Of a stretch of DNA of 64,000 nucleotides, positions 46,270 through 55,368 are shown piece after piece; positions within the stretch are counted from its first letter, which is position 1, and each line of letters begins with the position of its first letter. The DNA lies in contig JAIOJX010000024.1 in assembly GCA_022376925.1 (NCBI GenBank), positions 165,571,608 to 165,635,607 of the forward strand, given 5' to 3'. Below the pieces are notes generated by a model. It was not told where the DNA came from and ran no database searches. It was given only the letters and a program-made list of their open reading frames with translations. The stretch comes from Tragulus kanchil. Lineage: Eukaryota > Chordata > Mammalia > Artiodactyla > Tragulidae. Made by a program: the position numbers and the translations under genes.

Positions 46270-47616
46270 TTTTATTTTTTTTTTAAACTTTCATTTTGCT
46301 TTTAACTTTTACAGAGTTTTGTTGTTTATAGATATGTATGTTCTCGGATTAGTCATGTGTATGTCCCCCCCATCCCACCCCTCCAGACCATCACACAGCA
46401 CCCCTGAAGGATCTGCTTTTCTCACAGAGCAATGACTGTAGCTATTTTCTTCACTTATGATAGTACAGGCCTTCATGCTACTTCCTTTATGCCTCCTACC
46501 CTCTGTTCCTTCCCCACAATGTCCATATGTCCACTGTCCATGTCTGTTTCTCCATCACTTCACTGCATGTGCCATCATCACCATCCTACTAGATTCCATA
46601 TATATGCATTAGTATATTGTACTTGTCCTTCTCTTTCTGACTGACTTCACTTTTTATGATAGGTTCTAGATCCAGCACCTCATTAGGGCTGATTCTTCTG
46701 CATTCTTTTTTTTTTTAAACATTGATTTTATTTATTTATCTTTTTGGCGGGGGAAGGAGGAGGACAGGCGGGCCACTTCTATTGGTCTTCCATTTCTCTA
46801 TTTTCATCCATCTTTGTTCTTTGGCTCCTGTGGGCCTCCCATCGCGGTGGCCTCTGTTGTCGCAGAGCACCGGCTCTGGGCGCATGCGCTCCAGAGCTCC
46901 GGCTCGGTGATTGGACACATCGGTCCAGCCGCTCCGCGGCACGTGGGATCCTCCCAGGCCAGGGATGGAACCGGCGCCCCTTGCACTGCAAGGCGGTGTC
47001 CTTACCCACTGGACCACCAGGGAAGCCCCGGGGAAGCCCCTTCTGCATTTCTTTTAACAGCTCCGTTGTATTATATTGTTTGTATGTGCCAGAGATTTTG
47101 TATCTATTTGTTCGTCGATGGGCATCTAGGTTGCTTCCATGTTCTAGCTATTGTATAGAGAGCTGCAATGAACATTGGGGTACAGGTGCTTCTTTCGGAT
47201 TTCATTTCATCAGGATATAAGCCTAAGAGTGGGATGGCTGGGTCCTATGGTGCTTCTATTTTTAGTGTTTTAAGAAACCTCCAGTCTTCCATAGAGGCTG
47301 TATCAATTTGCGTTCCCACCAGCAGTGCAGGAGTGTTCCCTGTTATCCGCACCCTCTCCAGCATTTATTGTCTGTCGATTTGTGGATGATGGCCATTCTG
47401 ACGGGTGTGAGGTGATACCTCATTGTAGTTTTGATTTGCATTTCTCTAATTATAAGCAAAGTTGAGCATCGTTTCATGTGTTTTTGGGCCATCTGTATGT
47501 TGTCGTTGGAGAGGTGTCTGTTTAGGTCCTTTTCCCATTTTTTGATTTGGTTGTTCATTTTTCCGGTGCTGAGTTGTCTGAGTTGTTTGTAGATTTTGGA
47601 GATTAATTCTTTGTCT
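46270..47616 (-). mobile_element. Ruminant L1, 5'-truncated, antisense, with clear target-site duplication
   Basis: Flanked by ggaaacagtaatttat at 46254-46269 and 47617-47632. Antisense order: 3' UTR ('cagatatgtatg' class and 'cagaccatcacacagcaccc'), then ORF2 C-terminal region ('gttgcttccatgttctagct', 'aacattggggtacaggtgc', 'gatggctgggtcctatggtg', 'cgttcccaccagcagtgcag', 'ggccattctgacgggtgtga'). It is about 1 kb once the nested SINE is removed. It still reads cleanly against L1, so it is fairly young, but it is truncated and cannot be autonomous. Confidence 0.92.
46705..47039 (-). mobile_element. Type-B SINE nested in the L1 at 46270-47616
   Basis: Target-site duplication cttctgcatt at 46695-46704 and 47040-47049. 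CpG-rich body intact ('ccgctccgcggcacgtggga'). The right end has a repeated head motif ('ggaagccccggggaagcccc', 47021-47040), as if the first ten bases of the SINE were copied twice. The G-rich tract is shortened here. Confidence 0.92.
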
Positions 47617-47632
47617 GGAAACAGTAATTTAT

Positions 47633-48747
47633 ATAGGTCTTGTGATCAGAACAGAGAAACCATTTCAGTTCTTCCGAGGAGGTCATGTTTTCTCCAGGGG
47701 TACTAAATTCTAAAATGCTTTCCTCACATGGATTCTTTACAGCACACAAAGCACAAGGCCAGTGATGCCTCCAGCAGTCTGAAAACGAACACAAAAGTAA
47801 TGTTAATGTGACTGTTTCTTAAAACGACCTTCAGTAGGTGGTCTGGCATAATGGCTGAGCACAACCTCAATTTCCCTGTGACCACTCTTTTACACTCCCC
47901 ACTGTTTCCTGACTCCATAGATTCTTCTCGCTTTTCAGGGTAGTCTTTGTGAATTGGCTATTGTCCACAGTGTGTCCACTGAGTTATGAATCTGGCCAAA
48001 CTAGATGATGATTCATGGGAGTTATTTTTCTCTCTTTTGGTTGGGCCCATTTCTGTACAATTGGAGTCATATGAGGAAAGTTAACAAGTGTTACTTGGAG
48101 CAGTTATGCTGGGGGGAAAGAGGGTTACCTTCTCCAGTTTGGCATACCATCAGATTTCCTGCAGTTTGGACCCTGAAGGTGGGACAGGACGGTGCTGCTT
48201 AAAACTCCACCTGAAGAGGCCTCCCCAGGGAGTGCGAGTGTCACTCTGACCACAGGCAGGGACGTGCAGTTCTAGGCCACCCTTGCCAAACCACAGAGAT
48301 GGCAGGCCTGCTGCCCATCCATTATTATCATCATTAGTTAGCATTCTTCAAAGGTCAGAGCCAAAATAAATGGTCTGCCAGCCAAGCGAGCGACATCAGC
48401 CTTTACCACAGGCCTTTGTAGGCCCTTTGGTATTTAGGAGCAGTGACTTGGGCCATATTCTTGTCTGCTTTCATCAGTCTGGCCAGACTTCTGCCTCCTG
48501 CTCTCTGCCCACAACAACTTTTTTTTTTTACCCCCAATTCTGTCTTCTCTCCTCCCATCTTCCCAATAATAGTTACCTTGGTATGTGTTTGTTGCCCTTC
48601 CTTTTTTCCTTTCTTTTAAATTTGAACAATGAAAGGGATTGAATTAATTATGTTAGTGAGAGATAAAAGTATGCCAGAAAGCTTTTGGGGGCTTCTGAAT
48701 TTTGGGTTCCTGGCTCACTCTCGAACCTCCGCTCCCCTTGGGGGTAA
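47633..48747. other. Low-copy intronic sequence, nothing recognised
   Basis: No exon or named repeat. A T-run lies at about 48521-48530. Confidence 0.5.
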
Positions 48748-48978
48748 AGAACAGTATTGTGGTCAAGAGCTTAGAGTTAAGACTCTGAGTTCAAATCCTG
48801 ACTCTTCTACTTACTAGCTGAATGTTCTTGGTCCATTTACTTAACTGCTCTGTGCTTCTGTTTCTTCGTTATAAAATGCATTTATCAATAAAAATTTCCC
48901 TCATGGATTTGATAGTTCATGAAAAGTGCTTAAAACAATGTCTGACTCAACTCATTAGCTCCTTTTATTATTATTAGG
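48748..48978 (+). mobile_element. MIR SINE
   Basis: 'gtattgtggtcaagagctta', 'tgagttcaaatcctgactct', 'ttactagctgaatgttcttg' and 'aaaagtgcttaaaacaatgt' are the MIR head, B-box region, core and 3' part in sense order. Confidence 0.8.
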
Positions 48979-49346
48979 CTGCAGAAATCAGACCAAAATA
49001 TCAGCCTTATGTTGTGATCACCCTGGATTGTGACTGTTGGGGAGGGAGGTGTATGGGATTATGTTTGGAAATGGAGAAAGGGAGAGGCCTTTGAGCCCCA
49101 GGCCCTCCAGCTAGGTGGATTTTTTTCTTTTTAACCTGGGGATGAGAAGGAGTAAAGTTGTGGTGACTCTGAAATATCCGCCTCCTAGGTCCCCAGGTCA
49201 CTGCCATTGTTCATTTTAGCAGAAGGGATGCTCAGTTCCAGTAGGCACGGGCTTTGCTCCATGTGTGTTTTGCTCCCTGTGCTTGCCGGGACCCAGTGTC
49301 TAGGCACAGCCTTCGTGCTCTGAGGCAGGTGTACAAGGTGGCCTGG
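48979..49346. other. Intronic sequence, nothing recognised
   Basis: No named repeat or exon seen. Confidence 0.5.
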
Positions 49347-49514
49347 TGGACTTTGGAGTAAGCCTATCAGGCTTTGACTCTTAACTCGGGTTCATTTTTT
49401 TCTCACATTCCAGATTTGTTACGTGAACAAGCAAGTTTTGAGAATCACGTGTAGAATGCAGCTCCTTCTGAATGCAGCATGGGAAGCAGGGGGAGATTCT
49501 TGTGTGTCTGTGCA

Positions 49515-49556
49515 GAGAGAGAGAGGCAGAGGAAGCGGGAGACAGAGAGAGAGACG
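49515..49556. repeat. (GA)n-rich purine tract
   Basis: 'agagagagagaggcagagga' followed by 'agacagagagagagacg'. Copied at about 50616-50657 by duplication 13. The overlapping ORFs are low-complexity shadows. Confidence 0.8.
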
Positions 49557-49679
49557 TGTGTAGTTTTGAGGACACTGATTACAAAAATGAATGTTCTAAG
49601 CTATTAACATTGGTTATTCAGATGGTAGGATTGGAGGAGAGACATTTTTCTGTATCTTTTTTAAAAAGTTAATTTATTT

Positions 49680-50305
49680 ATTTGAATTGAAGCGTACTTG
49701 GTTTGCAGGATTATGTTGATTTCTGCTTTACGTCATCATGAATCAGCCATAGGTATACTTATGTCTCCTCCCTCGTGAACCTCCCTCCCACCTGCCAGCC
49801 CATTCCGTCCCTGTAGCTTGTCTCAGAGCCCCAGCCTGAGGTCCCCGAGTCACCCAGCAAGTGCCCACTGGCTGGCTGCTTTGCATGCGGTGGTGTGTAT
49901 TTCCCTACTGCTCTCTCCACTTGTTCCGCCCTCTTCTCCCCTCTCTAGCCACCATCTGTTCTCTATGTCTGTGTCTTAATTGCTACCCTGCAGACTGGTT
50001 CATCTGTACTGTATTTCTAGATTCCATATATATGTGCTGACATATATTTGTTTTTTTCTTTCTGATTTACTTCACTCTGTGTAATAGGCTCAAGGTTCAT
50101 CCATGTCCTTAGAACTAACTGACTCAAATGTGCTCCTTTCTATGGCTAGGTAATACTCCACTGTATATATGTAACACAGTGTCTTTATCTGTTCATTTGT
50201 CAGTGGGCATCTAGGTGGCTTCCATGTTCTAGCTGTTGTAAATAGTCCTGCAGTGAACATTGGGGTACATGTGTTATTTTCAGTTACAGTTTTCTCAGGG
50301 GCAGC
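49680..50305 (-). mobile_element. Ruminant L1 3' end, antisense
   Basis: 'gatttctgctttacgtcatc', 'aatcagccataggtatactt', 'cctgcagtgaacattggggt', 'tctaggtggcttccatgttc' and 'gctaggtaatactccactgt' follow the antisense L1 3' UTR and ORF2 end. 5'-truncated, non-coding. Confidence 0.85.
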
Positions 50306-50780
50306 TTAGGTTAATTTTTTGACCTTTATGAGCCTCAGTTTCCTCCTCTGTACAGTAGCAATTATAACTTTGACATTTTAGGGTTATCTTGGAGACCAAA
50401 TAAATAGCTAGAGAAGGAAATGGCAACCTACTCCACTATTCTTGCCCTGGACTTTGGAGTAAGCCTATCAGGCTTTGACTCTTAACTCGGGTTCATTTTT
50501 TTCTCACATTCCAGATTTGTTACGTGAACAAGCAAGTTTTGAGAATCACGTGTAGAATGCAGCTCCTTCTGAATGCAGCATGGGAAGCAGGGGGAGATTC
50601 TTGTGTGTCTGTGCAGAGAGAGAGAGGCAGAGGAAGCGGGAGACAGAGAGAGAGACGTGTGTAGTTTTGAGGACACTGATTACAAAAATGAATGTTCTAA
50701 GCTATTAACATTGGTTATTCAGATGGTAGGATTGGAGGAGAGACATTTTCCTGTATCTTTTTTAAAAAGTTAATTTATTT

Positions 50781-51406
50781 ATTTGAATTGAAGCGTACTT
50801 GGTTTGCAGGATTATGTTGATTTCTGCTTTACGTCATCATGAATCAGCCATAGGTATACTTATGTCTCCTCCCTCGTGAACCTCCCTCCCACCTGCCAGC
50901 CCATTCCGTCCCTGTAGCTTGTCTCAGAGCCCCAGCCTGAGGTCCCCGAGTCACCCAGCAAGTGCCCACTGGCTGGCTGCTTTGCATGCGGTGGTGTGTA
51001 TTTCCCTACTGCTCTCTCCACTTGTTCCGCCCTCTTCTCCCCTCTCTAGCCACCATCTGTTCTCTATGTCTGTGTCTTAATTGCTACCCTGCAGACTGGT
51101 TCATCTGTACTGTATTTCTAGATTCCATATATATGTGCTGACATATATTTGTTTTTTTCTTTCTGATTTACTTCACTCTGTGTAATAGGCTCAAGGTTCA
51201 TCCATGTCCTTAGAACTAACTGACTCAAATGTGCTCCTTTCTATGGCTAGGTAATACTCCACTGTATATATGTAACACAGTGTCTTTATCTGTTCATTTG
51301 TCAGTGGGCATCTAGGTGGCTTCCATGTTCTAGCTGTTGTAAATAGTCCTGCAGTGAACATTGGGGTACATGTGTTATTTTCAGTTACAGTTTTCTCAGG
51401 GGCAGC
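50781..51406 (-). mobile_element. L1 3' end, assembly copy of 49680-50305
   Basis: Positional copy at an offset of 1101 bp in duplication 13. Confidence 0.8.
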
Positions 51407-51510
51407 TTAGGTTAATTTTTTGACCTTTATGAGCCTCAGTTTCCTCCTCTGTACAGTAGCAATTATAACTTTGACATTTTAGGGTTATCTTGGAGACCAA
51501 ATAAATAGCT

Positions 51511-51612
51511 AGAGAAGGAAATGGCAACCTACTCCACTATTCTTGCCCAAAAAATCCCATGAACGGAAAAGCTGAGTAGGCTACAGTCCATGGGGTCACA
51601 AGTACACAGCTA
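51511..51612 (+). mobile_element. Bov-A unit, sense orientation
   Basis: 'gagaaggaaatggcaaccta', 'ctccactattcttgcccaaa', 'aatcccatgaacggaaaagc' and 'tacagtccatggggtcacaa' are the standard Bov-A text (ruminant BovB-derived). It stands next to a Bov-tA in the same orientation. Confidence 0.88.
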
Positions 51613-51618
51613 TACATG

Positions 51619-51806
51619 GGGCTTCCCTGGTGGCTCAGTGGTAAGGAATCTGCCTACAATGCAGGAGACCTGGGTTTGATCCTTGGGTTAGGAAGCTCCC
51701 TTGGAGGAGGGCATGGCAACCCCCTCCAGTATTCTTGCCTGGAGAATACTGGTGGACTGCAAGCCATAGGGTTGCATAGAGTTAGACATGACTAAGTGAC
51801 TTAATA
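51619..51806 (+). mobile_element. Bov-tA SINE, sense orientation
   Basis: tRNA-derived head 'ggcttccctggtggctcagt', B-box region 'gggtttgatccttgggttag', then Bov-A part 'tccagtattcttgcctggag' and 'gttagacatgactaagtgac'. Complete and little diverged. Confidence 0.92.
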
Positions 51807-52004
51807 GCCACAGGAAATAAATAGCACATATGAAAATATCCCTGCCTTAGAAGACAGTCAATGTCCTTTCTTTTGATTCTTTCCTATCTGCTTAATTTAT
51901 TAAGAAAGCCCTAATCTAGGAAATTTTTTAGAGGAGTATTTTCAAATTTAATGTGAATACAAATCACCCAGGTCTCTTCTTAAGCTACAAATTCTTTTTT
52001 TTTT

Positions 52005-52560
52005 TTTTTTTTGCCCACAATCACAAGTTTTTATTTTGCTTTTTTGATTTTACAGAGTTTGGTTGTTTACAGATATGTATAATTCCAGCTTAGTCATATA
52101 TGTATATCCCCCCCACCCCTCCAGGCCGCCACAGAGCCCCCACGTGTGATCCCTGAGCCCCTCAGCACGTGGACACTAGTTATCTCTTTTACATAAGATA
52201 GTATAGGGCTCCGTGTTGCTCTTTCCGTATCTCTCACCCACTTTTCCCTCTCCTCAGCGTCCATAAGCCTGTTCCCTATGACTGTTTCTCCATCGATGCT
52301 CTGCATGTGTATTTATCAGGATGAACTTAGTAGATTCCATATATATGTGTGAGTATATTGTATCTGTCCTCTTTTTTTTGACTTACTTCACTGTGTATAA
52401 ATAGGTTCTAAATTCGTCCATCTCATTAGGACTGAATCTTCTGCATTTCTTTTAGTGGCTGAAAAAGATTCCATTGTATATATGTACTGGAGCTGCTTTA
52501 TCCATTCGTCTGTCAGTGGACGTCTAGGTTGCTTCCATGATCTAGCTATTGTGTGGAGCT
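52005..52560 (-). mobile_element. Ruminant L1 3' end, antisense
   Basis: 'ggttgtttacagatatgtat', 'gttatctcttttacataaga', 'gtgtataaataggttctaaa' and 'ctaggttgcttccatgatct' are the same L1 3' terminus as at 46270 in a different subfamily. It ends abruptly at 'gtgtggagct'. 5'-truncated. Confidence 0.85.
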
Positions 52561-52933
52561 AAGCCGCAGGCTCCGGTTCAGCAGCTCTTGGGCCCTCGTC
52601 TGTGCTTCCGGTCTCTCCCCCAGTGGCTCTGCCGCTGTGTCTGAGGACCTCACTGAGAACAGCGCACAGGGGGGCGTTCTTTTCCCCTCCCTTGGCATCT
52701 TGTTATTACCTGCTGGATTCACGTGAACATCCTAATGGTCTTACCACACACATCTGCACACATCCAGGTCATCATTTATTAAAGGTTGTATGTTATCAGA
52801 CACCTAAGAATGTTCTTCCTCACTCAATACAGGTCCCAGAAGTTGAAGTCTGTGAGAAAACTTCAGACGTTTTTTCGTGTTCCCCACGAATCTGGAATCC
52901 CAAACTGTTTCCCATAAAATAAGGTCTTCCTAG
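52561..52933. other. Intronic sequence, nothing recognised
   Basis: An ORF at 52602-52922 (106 codons) has no recognisable domain and no coding signature; treated as chance. Confidence 0.45.
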
Positions 52934-53141
52934 CGCTTCCCTGGTGGTCCAGTGGGTAAAGGGTCCGTTTTGCACAGCAGGGGCACCGGTTCAGTCCCTG
53001 GCCCGGGAGGATCCCACGTGCCTTGGAGCGGCTGCCCTGGAGCTCGGCAGCGAGAGGCCACTGCGACGGGAGGCCCACGCAGGCCAAAGGATAAAGATGG
53101 ATGAAAACAAATTGATTAAAAAAATCAATAAAAGAGGCCTA
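52934..53141 (+). mobile_element. Type-B SINE, shorter subtype
   Basis: 'gcttccctggtggtccagtg', 'ggttcagtccctggcccggg', 'gatcccacgtgccttggag' and a tail 'aatcaataaaagagg'. Same subtype as 31339-31572, lacking the G/C-rich tract. Target-site duplication not clear. Confidence 0.88.
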
Positions 53142-54464
53142 AATTAAGGGGAAAAAACGGTGTTCTTGCCTTGTTGAAGGCCTCTCTCAGAGCCTAGACC
53201 TCTCCCTGACTCAGATCGCTGGTCAGTTTGGTAGACCACGTTGTCTCTTTCTTTATAGTTGGGAGATGCCTTGAAGAGTGTGCTTCTGCCCCCACTAAGC
53301 ACCCTAGATATTTTGAGAAACACATTCCTCAATTACTAGCCTTCTCCAGATTGATTCGGTTACGTTCTCTTCAATGTAGATGGAGGGAGGAGTCCATTTG
53401 GTTCCTGTGTGTGTGTGTGGCCTATACTTGTGAGCACAGACACTTCAATCGTTCTCGATTTAAAAGGGGCTTCACATTTACTTTTGAGAGTCCCCTTCAG
53501 TGTGTTCTGTTCGTGGTTGTCGACCTTTTGAATAGCTGACGTCCTTCTTTGTCCTTTCCTGCAGTATTTCCTGGACTTTTCCAGCCTGAGCCTTCAGAAT
53601 CCGTTGCAGTTATTATGTTCATTTGGGAACTGGTTGTCCTTGTCCTCAGGCAACTTATTTGAAGTAAAAAAATATGAAAGTTACTAATCTCTGAATTAGA
53701 GATGTGAAGAGGAAATAATAGCCTTGTTCTTCTTCTCTTCCAAATTAAAGCAAACCTACTCCCCACCCCCCTCCCCTTCCCTTAGAACAGTCCAGAGGGT
53801 ATACAAGTGCTTGGTCATCAGTCATGTTACAAAACAAGGAGTCTCTTTTAGATTTACCTTGGTGCTCTTTCATGAAATTTCTTCTGTGTGGCTGGGGTCT
53901 ACCTAATAGGTTTGACAATTCGGGGAAGAATTTGAACGTAGTGCCAGGTAAGAACCCAGGGATTTTGAAAGTTAGGGTTAAGAGGATTGCCTAGAGAGAA
54001 AACTGCAAAAATGTTTGCATTAAAGAAACGTCAGGAGAGCCGTTAATATTTCCACCTTATCTTGATTATCAGCTAGGGTCATAACAAAATGTAGATGGCA
54101 CACCCAATAATCAGGGGCAACTTATTTCATAGTCACCGTCTACAAAGCTGTGTCTAGATGTTGGGGAAGCCCAGGACTGGCTGAGTTGTTCTCTCTGGGT
54201 GTGAAGGGACCTCGTCAGGGTGAGCTCACGCCCCTCTCCACCATTCCGCAGTTCCTGCCGGAGGCTGCTGCCGGGAGAGCCCAGGGGAGCACAGTGCACA
54301 GGGACCTCTCCATGCCGTTCAGGCTGGGCAGCCTTCTGGGTCGGCAGTTGCGTGGAGGTGGGTGGACAGCCTGTCTAGGGGACAGATCATCGTCTCGCAC
54401 ATTCCTTTCCTTTTGAAAGGAAGACGTTTCTTTTCAAAGACTTACTCATCTGAAGACAGTGTCA
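53142..54464. other. Low-copy intronic sequence, nothing recognised
   Basis: Small overlapping ORFs (53228-53539, 54150-54416) lack domains. A C-rich stretch lies at 53761-53777. Confidence 0.5.
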
Positions 54465-54556
54465 GTCTTGTGAGCTCCTTGGGGGAAGGCGTTGACTGGC
54501 CTGCCCACTTATCTGTAGGACACTAATATTTAAGTAATTGTTGAATGAATGAATAG
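54465..54556 (+). mobile_element. L2 LINE 3' end fragment
   Basis: 'cttgtgagctccttggggga' to 'attgttgaatgaatgaa' is the standard L2 3' terminus with an internal divergent part. Confidence 0.75.
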
Positions 54557-55251
54557 GGCTGTTCATTTCCTTCCTTTCTCTTCACTTGCACGCAAGTGTG
54601 ACTGACACTTTGAGTTGGACAGCGCTGTCTGGGTCAGGGTCTGTGTTCTGAATAGCAAGGCTTCCCATAGGAAATGGTGAACATTTTCTGTCTATGTAAT
54701 TATTCTACTTTTAACCATCTCGTTAGTAAAACTTCCAAACAAAAATAACGTTTACCATATTAATATCTTGAAATTTTTTGTATTATTATCGTCTTTATAA
54801 ATATCCAGTTTTAGCTAGGCAACACATTCACAAATCTTTAGCCCTTCTCAGTGACTATTAAAACCGAACCCTGTTATTTCTACTCTTGCTGGCTCCCCAC
54901 TGGTCAGCAGATATTTAATTTGGGAGCCCATGTGATTTCTGTTTTTTACCAAGCCGCTTCAAGAGAAAAACCACACAAAGGACTAAATTAGCCTCATTAA
55001 CTATCTTCAGCAGCTTTAAAAGAAGATCTGTGAATAATGCCAGGTGTTTCCTGACTGCAGAGGGCAGGAGTCAAAACAGAAATGAGTGTATTGGCTACAA
55101 ACTTTGGAAAAGTTTCTTATGTAGTCATATCGTCTTCCCCAATGATTCTCAGGAAGGTACAGAGCTAAATTCCACAAGTGACTAGTAGTTTGGATGCCTG
55201 AGGTTTTTGAAATGCTCTGGTGTTAAGAGCAGAAGAAAATACATTGTGTGT

Positions 55252-55269
55252 GGGGGGTGGGTGGGTGGG
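55252..55269 (+). other. G-quadruplex motif with single-base loops
   Basis: Runs of six, three, three and three G separated by single T (55252-55257, 55259-55261, 55263-55265, 55267-55269). This fits the strongest class of predicted G-quadruplex (three loops of one base). The assembly copy is at 56334-56351. A second motif lies 59 bp downstream. Confidence 0.8.
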
Positions 55270-55327
55270 TGAATCACTACTTGGTTAGAACTTTGCTGTT
55301 TTTGCCTGAGGGTTCTCAGGTTGCCTA

Positions 55328-55368
55328 GGGGGTAGGGGCAGGGATATATGTAGGGGCAGGGGTTAGGG
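55328..55368 (+). other. Second G-rich tract, quadruplex-capable
   Basis: Six G-runs of three to five G with spacers ta, ca, a nine-base AT spacer, ca and tta. It fits the G3+N1-7 rule with the third spacer slightly long. The assembly copy is at 56410-56450. Confidence 0.65.

Larger units (their letters stand above)
49347..51548. repeat. Direct duplication 13 (unit 1101 bp), probable assembly artefact
   Basis: Copy 1 is 49347-50447 and copy 2 is 50448-51548, with one difference noted (acatttttctg versus acattttcctg). The join lies inside a Bov-A unit after 'ctccactattcttgccc'. Copy 2 continues into the rest of that Bov-A. Confidence 0.92.

Noticed and set aside
46744..47220. 158-codon ORF as a gene
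   Set aside because: It runs through a SINE nested in an L1; its sequence is the shared SINE peptide followed by antisense L1.
54150..54416. 88-codon ORF as a coding exon
   Set aside because: No homology recognised, an overlapping open frame on the other strand, and no splice-site pair that defines it.
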